Source of the DNA: Pseudomonadota bacterium
GTDB taxonomy: Bacteria > Pseudomonadota > Gammaproteobacteria > Steroidobacterales > Steroidobacteraceae
Length of the DNA stretch: 11,878 nucleotides
Reading direction: 5' to 3'
Assembly: GCA_003242495.1 (NCBI GenBank)
Contig: QGUO01000065.1
Location: 1-11,878 of the forward strand
This document shows positions 1 to 7,120 of this stretch, one piece after another. Within the stretch, counting starts at the first letter, position 1. The number at the start of each line of letters is the position of its first letter. Made by a program: the position numbers and the translations under genes. Under the pieces are notes generated by a model, which saw nothing but the letters and a program-made list of their open reading frames with translations, was not told where the DNA came from and searched no databases.

Positions 1-7
1 TTTCAGT

Positions 8-796
8 TCAGTGGCCTGAATGCGCGTGCCGTGTCCCATGGGGCGTCGGCGCGCCATCCATCACCGCCGTCGTCGCGGACGGGTGGGGATGATGTCCGGG
101 GCCATGCATGGGCTTGAGCGCGGCCATGACCAGCCAGACGCCGAAGGCGAGCAGCACGATCCCGCTGATCTGGCGGGCGCGGCGCGCCTGCAGGAGTCGA
201 TGGAGCTGGGCGGCGAGCACGCTGCTGGTCAGCATCGACGGCAACGTGCCGAGGCCGAAGGCCAGCATCACGGCGGCGCCCTGAAGGGCATCCCCGCTCA
301 GGGCGGCGATCAGCAGCATGGAATACACCAGGCCGCAGGGCAGCCAGCCCCACAGCAGTCCCAGGAGCAGTGGCCCGCCGACATCGCCGGCGCGTGTCGT
401 GTGCCGCGCCAGCGGCTGAACGGTGCGCCAGAAGCGTGCGCCCACCTGTTCGATCCCGCCGAGCAGGTTCCAGGAAAACAGTGTCCTGAGCGCGATGAGC
501 ACCACCAGCAGCCCGGCGGCCAGGCGCAGGGTGGCGGCCAGACGGCCGAAGTCGAGCACGGAGGCAAGGCCCGCGCCGAGCAGGCCGAACAGCAGGCCGG
601 CCAGCGCGTAGCCGCCGAGCCGGCCGAGGTGGTAGAGCGTCGCACTGCGCACCGCGCCGAAGCGCGTCCCGGCGCCGGCGCGCGCACGCATGCCGAGCGC
701 ACCCGCAAGACCGCCGCACATCGCGAGACAGTGACCGCTGCCGGCCAGTCCCGAGAGCAGCGCCGCCGAAAGCGTGATGCCGGTCAGCTCAGACAT
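8..796 (-). CDS. TauE/SafE-like (sulfite-exporter family) membrane protein at the end of the cbb3 cluster
   Basis: This 262-residue polytopic membrane protein belongs to the TauE/SafE-like family (COG2836 type) that often sits beside ccoS. Visible family marks are GSGHCLAMCGG near residues 19-29 in the first helix and LLWGWLPCGLVYS around 147-159 in a central helix, with hydrophobic segments at about 60-80, 88-108, 143-165, 170-195 and 208-228. The Cys pair at 23/27 and the PCG at 153-155 resemble membrane proteins that handle thiols or metals. The C-terminal tail (231-262) carries eight histidines in 32 residues, suggesting metal binding. The start ATG overlaps the ccoS stop by 8 bases, so it is probably the last gene of the operon seen here. 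The family name implies sulfite export, but location favours a role in copper supply or oxidase maturation; that is inference. The stop lies only a few bases from the window edge, so the next gene is not visible. Confidence 0.85.
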   Translation of the reverse strand: MSELTGITLSAALLSGLAGSGHCLAMCGGLAGALGMRARAGAGTRFGAVRSATLYHLGRLGGYALAGLLFGLLGAGLASVLDFGRLAATLRLAAGLLVVLIALRTLFSWNLLGGIEQVGARFWRTVQPLARHTTRAGDVGGPLLLGLLWGWLPCGLVYSMLLIAALSGDALQGAAVMLAFGLGTLPSMLTSSVLAAQLHRLLQARRARQISGIVLLAFGVWLVMAALKPMHGPGHHPHPSATTAVMDGAPTPHGTRHAHSGH

Positions 797-962
797 CGTC
801 CGGGGCCGAGGGCTCGGGGGGCGTGGGTTCGTCGCGTAGCACTTCCCATCCAGGGCTGTCGAGATCGTCGAACTGGCCGTTGTCCACTGCCCAGAAAAAC
901 GCCCAGCCGGCGATCACGACGAGCACCAGGCTCAGCGGCACCAACAGGAAGAGACTGCTCAT
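789..962 (-). CDS. ccoS: CcoS, cbb3 oxidase maturation protein
   Basis: This 57-residue single-span protein has the CcoS/FixS hallmarks: a hydrophobic helix at residues 4-24, then the short acidic signature WAVDNGQFDDLDSPG at 24-38, and a short Pro- and acid-rich tail. CcoS is needed to obtain an active oxidase with its heme and copper cofactors, from work in Rhodobacter and other bacteria. The start is ATG at 962, overlapping the ccoI stop as ATGA; the stop overlaps the start of the next gene by 8 bases. At 57 residues it is easily missed by length-limited gene finders. The call is firm because both the motif and the position after ccoI match the family. Confidence 0.95.
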   Translation of the reverse strand: MSSLFLLVPLSLVLVVIAGWAFFWAVDNGQFDDLDSPGWEVLRDEPTPPEPSAPDDV

Positions 963-3460
963 GCGGCACCCCTGAGCGCGGACGGCGAGGCCAGGGCGGG
1001 CGGCTGCGTGGCGGGCCGGAGGCGGTCGGTGCCGTTCCGGACTTTGCGGTCGGGCAGCAGGCGCATGGTGTTGAGAATGACGCCGATGGAACTGGCCGAC
1101 ATGCCGAGCGCGGCCAGCCAGGGTGGAATGAAGCCCAGGGCGGCGAGCGGCAGACAGCCGAAGTTGTAGGTTACCGCCCAGATCAGGTTCTGTCTGCCGA
1201 TGCGCAGGGTACGGCGTGCAATCGCCACGGCGCCGGCGAGCGATTCGAGATGCTCGCCGACGAGCGCCATGTCGGCGCTGGCATGGGCGAGGGCGCTGCC
1301 TCCGCCCATGGCAATGGAGACGTTGGCGGTGCCGAGGGCCGGTGCATCGTTGATGCCGTCGCCGATCATGGCCACGCGGTGGCCTGCACGTTGCAGGCGT
1401 TCGACGTGCGCCACTTTCTGCCAGGCGGTACGGCGCGCGTAATGCGTCCGGATCCCGCTTTGCGCCGCGACGGCGGCGACGGCCTCATGGCTGTCGCCGC
1501 TCAGGATCTGGGATTCGACGCCGGCGGCACGCAGGGCGGCCACCGCTGCGGGCGCGTCGTCGCGCATCACGTCGTGCAGCTCGATCAAGGCCAGTGCCCG
1601 CTGCTCGTCGCCGAGTGCGACGACGGTGCCGGTCAGGCCGGCCGGGGTGTCCGGCGCGACCGCCTCGCCGCGCAAGTCGGCCACGAATTCCGGTGTGCCG
1701 ATCCGGTAGCGGCGTCCACCGACCAGACCCTCGACCCCCGCGCCGGCCACGACGCGCACCTCGCAGGCCGGCTCGGTCACGGGGACCGCCGCGAACGCCC
1801 GGGCGAGCGGATGTTCCGAGGGCAATTCCAGGGCGGCGGCAATCTCCAGGCAATGTTCCGGGCTCAGGTCCGCAAGCGGCACGCAGCGGCCCACGCTGAC
1901 GGCGCCGCGTGTCAGCGTCCCGGTCTTGTCGAACACCGCACGGTCGATGCGCGCGAGCGCCTCGATGGCGTCCGGATTCGTGACCAGCACCCCCTGACTG
2001 GCCAGTCGTGCGGTGGCGGCGGACAGCGCCGCGGGCATGGCGATGGCGAAGGCGCAGGGACAGGCGACGACCAGCACGGCAAGGGTGGCCTCGAAGGCGC
2101 GGGCGGGATCGATGGCGAGCCACGCACCGCAGGTCACGCCCGCGCCCAGCAGGACGAAGGTCAGAAACCGGGCCGCGGCCGCATCGGCTGCGCGGGCAAT
2201 GGCCGGCTTGCGGGTCTGCGCACGCTGCAGCAGCTGCACCATGTGCGACAGGACCGTGGCGCCCGCCACGGCCGTCACCCGGGCTTTCACCGGGTCGCCG
2301 ACGTTCTGAGTACCGGCCCTGACCGGGTCGCCGACGCGCCGCCGGACCGGCAGCGATTCTCCGGTGAGCAGCGCTTCGTCGATCTGTGCCTCCCCGTCCA
2401 GGATCTCGCCATCGGCCGGAAAGATCTCGCCGGTGCGCACCCAGACCACGTCGCCGACGCACAGGGCGCCGGGCGGCACCGCCTCCAGGCCGTTTGCGCC
2501 CACGCGGTGGGCATGCGCGGGCACCTGCCGCGCAAGTGCATCGGCGAGATCCGTCGTACGATGCCGCACGCTCATCTGCACGAAACGGGCGAGCGTCAGG
2601 AAGAAGACGAACATCGTAATCGAATCGAAGTACACCTCGCCGTGGGCGACGAGGGCGTTCCAGACGCTTGCGACATAGGCGAGTCCCAGCGCGATGCCGA
2701 CCGGTACATCCATGTTGATCGCTCCGAGCCGCAGGCTGCGCACGGCGCCGGCGAACACCGGCGCGGCGGCATAGCCGATGACGGGCGTGGCGATCAGCAG
2801 ACTGACCAGGCGGAACAGGCTGTGAATGTCCGGCTGGATGACCTCGCCGGTGAACTGCGCGGCGTACTCGCCCACGGCGAACATCATGACCTGCATCATG
2901 CCCAGGCCTGCCACCGCGAGACGGCGCAGGGCATCGCGCCGCTCGGCCTGTTGCAGATCGGCCGTGCCCTGTGCGCTGAGGGGGTGGGGCAGATAACCGA
3001 GCTGCGCGATGGTGCGCAGGACCTGGCTGAGATCGAGCTCGGCGCGGCGCCAGGTGACCAGCAGGCGCCCGGTGGCGGCATTGGCCGTCGCCTCCACGAC
3101 GCCGGGCCGACCCTGCAGGACCCGCTCGATCAGCCAGGCGCAGGCTGCGCAACGCAGGCCGTCGATCGCGAGCGTCGCCGAGTCCTCGTCGCCCGAGCTG
3201 CGGATGAACGGCGCGGCGATCTGCGGGTCGCCATACACGGACCAGCGATCGGGGCCCGTGGGGCTGTCCGGGCGCACGCCCGCGGCGGTGCGAAAGCGAT
3301 AGTAGTCGCTCAGGCCCGCATCGCCGATGAGCTCGGCGACCGCGAGGCAGCCCTGGCAGCACACCGGCTCGTCGCGTCCGGCGATACGCGCCGTCAGCAA
3401 CGAACCGAGCAGCGGCTCGCCGCAATGAAAGCATGCATCGGTCACCGCGCGAGCGTTCAC
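959..3460 (-). CDS. ccoI: CcoI, copper-exporting P-type ATPase for cbb3 oxidase assembly
   Basis: A full-length (833 residues) P1B-type ATPase of the CcoI/FixI subgroup, which moves copper out of the cytoplasm for the CuB site of CcoN. The N-terminus has a Cys-rich metal site (CFHC at 10-13, CCQGC at 34-38), then an HMA-like domain with GLRCAAC at 101-107. Transmembrane helices lie between about 180 and 300. The actuator TGES is at 366-369, the ion-channel CPC at 467-469, the phosphorylation motif DKTGT at 511-515 (phosphorylated Asp 511), SEHP at 548-551 and the hinge GDGIND at 700-705. The last two helices carry YN (765-766) and MSASS (788-792). The start codon is GTG at 3460, overlapping the ccoG stop as GTGA; the stop overlaps ccoS as ATGA. 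All catalytic motifs are intact. Subgroup assignment rests on the double Cys N-terminus and the ccoG/ccoS neighbours. Confidence 0.97.
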   Translation of the reverse strand: MNARAVTDACFHCGEPLLGSLLTARIAGRDEPVCCQGCLAVAELIGDAGLSDYYRFRTAAGVRPDSPTGPDRWSVYGDPQIAAPFIRSSGDEDSATLAIDGLRCAACAWLIERVLQGRPGVVEATANAATGRLLVTWRRAELDLSQVLRTIAQLGYLPHPLSAQGTADLQQAERRDALRRLAVAGLGMMQVMMFAVGEYAAQFTGEVIQPDIHSLFRLVSLLIATPVIGYAAAPVFAGAVRSLRLGAINMDVPVGIALGLAYVASVWNALVAHGEVYFDSITMFVFFLTLARFVQMSVRHRTTDLADALARQVPAHAHRVGANGLEAVPPGALCVGDVVWVRTGEIFPADGEILDGEAQIDEALLTGESLPVRRRVGDPVRAGTQNVGDPVKARVTAVAGATVLSHMVQLLQRAQTRKPAIARAADAAAARFLTFVLLGAGVTCGAWLAIDPARAFEATLAVLVVACPCAFAIAMPAALSAATARLASQGVLVTNPDAIEALARIDRAVFDKTGTLTRGAVSVGRCVPLADLSPEHCLEIAAALELPSEHPLARAFAAVPVTEPACEVRVVAGAGVEGLVGGRRYRIGTPEFVADLRGEAVAPDTPAGLTGTVVALGDEQRALALIELHDVMRDDAPAAVAALRAAGVESQILSGDSHEAVAAVAAQSGIRTHYARRTAWQKVAHVERLQRAGHRVAMIGDGINDAPALGTANVSIAMGGGSALAHASADMALVGEHLESLAGAVAIARRTLRIGRQNLIWAVTYNFGCLPLAALGFIPPWLAALGMSASSIGVILNTMRLLPDRKVRNGTDRLRPATQPPALASPSALRGAA

Positions 3461-4833
3461 GGCGCGACCGGAGCGAGGAAGCGGGTGCGCGCGACGGTCT
3501 CGCTGCCGTCGCCGGTGCGCGCGACGATGGCGATGTCGTGTCCGCCGCTCACCGCGCTCGCCGGCACGCGGATACGTATCGTGGCACTGGCGACCTCGCC
3601 GGCGTCGAGCGACCAGGCGGGACGCTCGCTCTCGAGGATCGCGCCCGGCAGGTCGCGCACTGCGAGATGCACCGTCTGCGCCTGTGCGTCCTTGTTGATG
3701 AGGCGCAGCGTGTAGACGTTCTCGATGTCGGCGCCGACCTCGCGGAACAGCGCGTTGCGGTCGCGCAGCACATCGATTTCGATGAGCGGACGATTGGCGA
3801 TGCTCACGGCGAAGCCGATGAGCAGGGCAAGCAGCAGGGCGCCGTACACCAGGACCCGGGTGCGCAGAATGCGCGTCTTACCGCCCTCGAGCGCCGTTTG
3901 GGTCGTGTAGCGGATCAGCCCGCGCGGATAGCCCATGCGGTCCATGACTCCGTCGCAGGCGTCGATGCACGCCGCACAGGCGATGCACTCGAGCTGCAGG
4001 CCATTGCGGATGTCGATGCCCGTGGGGCAGGCCTGCACGCACAAGGTGCAATCGATACAGTCGCCCAGCCCGCGACTGGCCGCCGGGGTATTGCGGCTGC
4101 GGGATCCGCGCGGCTCGCCGCGTGCGGCGTCATAGGAAATGATGAGCGTGTCGGCATCGAACATGGCGCCCTGGAAACGGGCGTACGGGCACATGTACTT
4201 GCAGACCTGCTCGCGCATGTAGCCGGCGTTGCCATAGGTGGCAAAGCCGTAGAACAGCATCCAGAACGTCTCCCAGCCGCCCAGGCTCGCGCTGCGGATC
4301 TTGGCGAAGAGCACCTCGATGGGCGTGAAGTAGCCGACGAAGGTGAACCCGGTGTACAGGGCAAAGCTCACCCACAAGAGCTGCTTGGCGCTCTTGCGCA
4401 GGATCTTGTTGGCGGTCCAGGGGCCCTCGTCCAGCTTCATGCGTTGGCGATGGCCGCCCTCGACCAGCCGTTCCATCCACACGAAGATCTCCGTCCAGAC
4501 GGTTTGCGGGCAGGCATAGCCGCACCACAGGCGTCCGGCGAGCGCGGTGAAGAAGAACAGGGACAGCGCGGCGATGACCAGCAGCCAGGTGAGGAAGAAG
4601 AAGTCCTGCGGCAGAAACGTCAGGCCGAAGATATGGAACTGGCGCGCCGGCAGGTCGAACAGCACCGCCTGGCGGCCGTCGAACCGGATCCATGGCAGGA
4701 GATAGAACACGCCGAGCAGCACGATGACGGAGGCGATCCGCCAGCGGCTGAAGCGGCCGCGGACTTCACGCGGATACACCTTCTGGTGCGCCGCGTACAA
4801 GCCGACGACGGCGTCTTTCTCCGCCGCGCTCAT
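3457..4833 (-). CDS. ccoG: CcoG, membrane 4Fe-4S protein of cbb3 oxidase assembly
   Basis: This 458-residue protein matches CcoG/FixG (RdxA-like) along its whole length. Helices lie at about 33-50, 70-97, 150-170, 187-200 and 325-346. Cys motifs in the membrane part are CGYACPQTVWTE (104-115) and CKYMCP (211-216). Two ferredoxin-type 4Fe-4S motifs follow: cluster one with Cys 259, 262, 265 and 269, cluster two with Cys 283, 286, 289 and 293. The C-terminal region from about 350 onward is the periplasmic Ig-like domain typical of FixG. CcoG is linked to copper delivery and reduction for cbb3 assembly. The ATG overlaps the upstream 104-residue gene as ATGA, and the stop overlaps the GTG of ccoI. 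Normally ccoH lies between ccoG and ccoI; here there is no room for it. Nothing is missing from the protein itself. Confidence 0.96.
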   Translation of the reverse strand: MSAAEKDAVVGLYAAHQKVYPREVRGRFSRWRIASVIVLLGVFYLLPWIRFDGRQAVLFDLPARQFHIFGLTFLPQDFFFLTWLLVIAALSLFFFTALAGRLWCGYACPQTVWTEIFVWMERLVEGGHRQRMKLDEGPWTANKILRKSAKQLLWVSFALYTGFTFVGYFTPIEVLFAKIRSASLGGWETFWMLFYGFATYGNAGYMREQVCKYMCPYARFQGAMFDADTLIISYDAARGEPRGSRSRNTPAASRGLGDCIDCTLCVQACPTGIDIRNGLQLECIACAACIDACDGVMDRMGYPRGLIRYTTQTALEGGKTRILRTRVLVYGALLLALLIGFAVSIANRPLIEIDVLRDRNALFREVGADIENVYTLRLINKDAQAQTVHLAVRDLPGAILESERPAWSLDAGEVASATIRIRVPASAVSGGHDIAIVARTGDGSETVARTRFLAPVAP

Positions 4834-5144
4834 ACGCTGCTCCGTCGGCCACGCGGGCGCCCGCTGCGATGCGCCGCCACCCGCGGCGCGAGCAGGCAGG
4901 CGGTGAGCGAGCTCGACACTGCCGCCACGATCCAGAAGAAGAAGAAGCCGATCGCATACCCGGTCATGCGATCGGCGAGCCAGGCCGGTGGCGAGTCGTC
5001 CTCACCCAGCTTCGTAGGATCGAATATCGCGAAGAACACCATGGTGGCCGCGGCGGCCGCCAGAAAAGCGGGCCACAGCACCACGCCGACGGCCTGGCCG
5101 CGCCGGGCGCGCCGGTATGCCGACAGGTCAGTGATTGCGCTCAT
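4830..5144 (-). CDS. Two-helix membrane protein of unknown function between ccoP and ccoG
   Basis: I do not recognise a named family for this 104-residue protein. A short basic N-terminus (RRARR at 11-15) precedes a helix at about 19-41, an acidic loop (FDPTKLGEDD at 41-50), a very aromatic second helix at about 61-87 containing FFFFW at 67-71, and a basic tail rich in Arg. The positive-inside rule puts both ends in the cytoplasm and the short acidic loop in the periplasm. The start ATG at 5144 overlaps the end of ccoP by 17 bases, and the stop overlaps ccoG as ATGA, so it is made together with the oxidase. CcoH would be expected near here but usually has one N-terminal helix and a larger periplasmic domain, which this lacks. 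A role in assembly or stability of the oxidase is inferred from position only. Confidence 0.8.
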   Translation of the reverse strand: MSAITDLSAYRRARRGQAVGVVLWPAFLAAAAATMVFFAIFDPTKLGEDDSPPAWLADRMTGYAIGFFFFWIVAAVSSSLTACLLAPRVAAHRSGRPRGRRSSV

Positions 5145-6096
5145 CGGTGTTCGCCTCCTCGGATGCGAGCCCGGCGAACGCGTCCGAGCGTTGCCCGAGG
5201 CTCAGGACGTACGCCGCGAGCAGCCGGACCTTCGACTCGCCCAGCAGGGGAGCGTGGGCCGGCATCTCGCTGTCACGGCCGTTCTGGATGGTTTCACGCA
5301 CCGCCGCGAAATCACCGCCGTGCAGCCAGACATCGTCCGTCAGGTCGGGCGCGCCGAGCGCCGGGTTGCCGCGAGCGTCGGGCCCGTGGCAGGCGCTGCA
5401 CAGCGCCTGGAAGTGGGCCTTGCCGGCCTCGATCCAGTCCTGTGGCGCCGTGCGTCCGCTCAGGCTCAGCACGTATGCGGCCACTTCGTTCACGCCCTGC
5501 TCACCGAGCACCGTGCCGAGCGCCGGCATGGTGCCGCGGCGCCCGGACGCAATGGATTGATAAATGTCGTCGGCCGTGCCGCCCCACAACCAGTCGTCGT
5601 CGGTGAGGTTTGGAAAGCCGCGCGCGCCGCGGGCATCGGAGCCGTGACACGTCGAGCAGTTGGCGGCGAACAGGTTTCTGGCGGTGCGCATCGCCTCGTC
5701 GTTGCGCGCCAGTTGCTCCAGCGGCAGGTCGATGAACGATGCGATTTGCTGCTCGAAGGCGGCCTGCGCGGCGCGGTTCTGGGATTCCCACTGGCCGACC
5801 TGGCTCCAGCCCTTCACGCCGGGGAAATTGCCCAGTCCCGGGTAGAGCGCCAGGTAGGTCAGGGCGAAGATCACGCTCAGCACGAACAGGCCCAGCCACC
5901 AGCGCGGCATGGGGTTGTTGTATTCCTCGAGATCCCCGTCCCAGACGTGTCCGGTTTTCTCGGCTTTCTCGCCCGCTTGCGGCGCGGGCGCCGCGCCGCG
6001 GCTGGTCCACCAGATCAGCCACAGGCAGCCGAGAATGTTGAGGATCGTGAACGCGACGATGAAGATCGCCACTCCGGGCGGAAAACCGGGACTCAT
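5128..6096 (-). CDS. ccoP: CcoP, diheme cytochrome c subunit of cbb3 oxidase
   Basis: The 322-residue CcoP carries electrons to CcoO and CcoN. Two N-terminal helices (about 9-30 and 66-85) anchor it, with the conserved HVWDGDLEEYNNPMPRWW (50-67) between them. The periplasmic part has two class I cytochrome c domains: heme sites CSTCH (147-151) and CSACH (233-237), with candidate axial Met 190 and Met 278 in MPALG and MPAHA. The two-helix anchor is the longer CcoP type. An in-frame open stretch continues upstream, but the ATG at 6096 gives the normal N-terminus and overlaps the stop of the small upstream ORF as ATGA. The 3' end overlaps the next gene by 17 bases. No unusual residues were seen. 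Confidence 0.97.
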   Translation of the reverse strand: MSPGFPPGVAIFIVAFTILNILGCLWLIWWTSRGAAPAPQAGEKAEKTGHVWDGDLEEYNNPMPRWWLGLFVLSVIFALTYLALYPGLGNFPGVKGWSQVGQWESQNRAAQAAFEQQIASFIDLPLEQLARNDEAMRTARNLFAANCSTCHGSDARGARGFPNLTDDDWLWGGTADDIYQSIASGRRGTMPALGTVLGEQGVNEVAAYVLSLSGRTAPQDWIEAGKAHFQALCSACHGPDARGNPALGAPDLTDDVWLHGGDFAAVRETIQNGRDSEMPAHAPLLGESKVRLLAAYVLSLGQRSDAFAGLASEEANTDERNH

Positions 6097-6233
6097 GCCA
6101 GCTCGCTCCTCGAGTCGGTGGCCGAGCCTGCGCGCGCGTTGGCTGCGACGCGTAGCCAGCATCGCGCGACCAGCCACGCGCAGGCGTTGCACAGGCCGAA
6201 GACGACGATGAATGACAGCAGCCCGGCGTTCAT
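6093..6233 (-). CDS. 46-residue membrane peptide with CxxC, between ccoQ and ccoP
   Basis: I do not recognise this 46-residue product. It has one predicted helix at about residues 5-24 containing CNAC (Cys 15 and 18), then Cys 25 and Trp 26, followed by a basic, Ser-rich hydrophilic tail ending ELA. The ATG at 6233 overlaps the ccoQ stop as ATGA and its own TGA at 6093-6095 overlaps the ccoP ATG as ATGA. The ORF therefore exactly fills the gap between two core genes, with translational coupling at both ends. That arrangement is the main reason to call it real. It is not a second CcoQ, because the FDxAARLP-type signature is absent. The CxxC within or near the membrane could bind a metal or heme-assembly partner, or be redox-active; this is speculation. 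Its short length means many gene finders would skip it. Confidence 0.7.
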   Translation of the reverse strand: MNAGLLSFIVVFGLCNACAWLVARCWLRVAANARAGSATDSRSELA

Positions 6234-6424
6234 GAGCGTGGACTCCGGGCGTCGGTCTCCGTGCCCGATGCCGTGGAAGCGGGTGACAGGGAGTCCTCCA
6301 ACGGCAGACGCGCGGCCGCGTCGAACTCCCGGCTGTGCCGCCGGCTCCAGGTGCGGATCACGAGCATCACGAAACAGGCCAACAGAACCAGCGTGATCAA
6401 GCCACGCACTACGCCGAGGCTCAT
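6230..6424 (-). CDS. ccoQ: CcoQ, small subunit of cbb3 oxidase
   Basis: This 64-residue single-helix protein has the helix at about 6-24 ([16 protein letters not shown]), then the basic RTWSRRHSR and the CcoQ signature [13 protein letters not shown] at 33-45. The tail is Ser/Thr-rich and slightly longer than usual. CcoQ stabilises the CcoNOP complex and in Rhodobacter sphaeroides has been linked to signalling toward photosynthesis genes. The start ATG at 6424 overlaps the ccoO stop as ATGA. An open frame continues upstream inside ccoO in another frame but does not encode anything recognisable. The stop overlaps the next small ORF as ATGA. Confidence 0.92.
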   Translation of the reverse strand: MSLGVVRGLITLVLLACFVMLVIRTWSRRHSREFDAAARLPLEDSLSPASTASGTETDARSPRS

Positions 6425-7056
6425 GGCTGCACCGCCTGGGCAGCGTCGCTCGCGGCGGCCTGCCCGCGGAACTTGAGACCCTGGAGGTAGGCGATCAGCG
6501 CGTCCATCTCGCTGCGCCCGTCGACTTCCTGCGCCGCCGCTGCAATCTGTTCGTCGCTGTACGGCACGCCGATGCGACGCAGCGCGATCATCTTGCGCCG
6601 GGTCGCTTCGCCGTCGAGGGTGCGCTCGGCGAGCCAGGGAAAACCGGGCATGTTGGACTCGGGTACGACGTCGCGCGGATTCAGGAGGTGCACCCGGTGC
6701 CACTCGTCCGAATAGCGGCCGCCGACGCGGGCGAGATCGGGTCCCGTGCGCTTGGAGCCGAACTGGAACGGATGATCGTAGACCGCTTCGCCGGCGAGCG
6801 AGTAGTGGCCGTAACGCGCGGTTTCGGCCGGCAGCGGACGGACCATCTGCGAGTGGCAGTTGTAGCAGCCTTCGCGGATGTAGATATCGCGACCTTCGAG
6901 CGCGAGCGGCCCATAGGGCTCGACGCCCGGCGCCGGCTCCACCACGGAGCGCTGTGCGTACAACGGGACGATCTCGACGAGCCCGCCGATGCTGATCACG
7001 ATGACGATCAGCACGCCGAGCAGGCCGAGTCTCTTCTCAACGACTTCGTGGGACAT
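6421..7056 (-). CDS. ccoO: CcoO, monoheme cytochrome c subunit of cbb3 oxidase
   Basis: The 211-residue CcoO has the near-invariant N-terminus [14 protein letters not shown] leading into one membrane helix (about 11-31). The periplasmic domain carries the heme site CYNCH at 64-68, the conserved [10 protein letters not shown] (69-78), and the axial Met 136 in NMPGFPWL. CcoO relays electrons from CcoP to the low-spin heme of CcoN. A GTG six codons upstream (7074) is also in frame, but the ATG at 7056 gives the family's usual N-terminus; no clear Shine-Dalgarno is visible for either. It lies 64 bases after ccoN and overlaps ccoQ as ATGA. Confidence 0.97.
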   Translation of the reverse strand: MSHEVVEKRLGLLGVLIVIVISIGGLVEIVPLYAQRSVVEPAPGVEPYGPLALEGRDIYIREGCYNCHSQMVRPLPAETARYGHYSLAGEAVYDHPFQFGSKRTGPDLARVGGRYSDEWHRVHLLNPRDVVPESNMPGFPWLAERTLDGEATRRKMIALRRIGVPYSDEQIAAAAQEVDGRSEMDALIAYLQGLKFRGQAAASDAAQAVQP

Positions 7057-7120
7057 GGCGTGAGGCGTGACCACAGGAATGGAGGAATGACGACACCAAG
7101 GCGCGTTCTCCCGGGCTCGT

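Noticed and set aside
20..3715. A 1231-codon open frame on the plus strand
   Set aside because: It lies antisense to ccoI and neighbours, is rich in Arg, Gly, Ala, His and Gln with no domain, and arises from the codon bias of G+C-rich genes on the other strand.
4830..5144. CcoH (FixH)
   Set aside because: CcoH has one N-terminal helix and a larger periplasmic domain; this protein has two helices and a short loop.
6093..6233. A second CcoQ
   Set aside because: It lacks the FDxAARLP-type signature, which the adjacent 64-residue ORF clearly has.
3433..6396. A 987-codon open frame on the plus strand
   Set aside because: Antisense to ccoG, the 104-residue gene, ccoP and ccoQ, which are all clearly real; its composition is that of a mirror frame.
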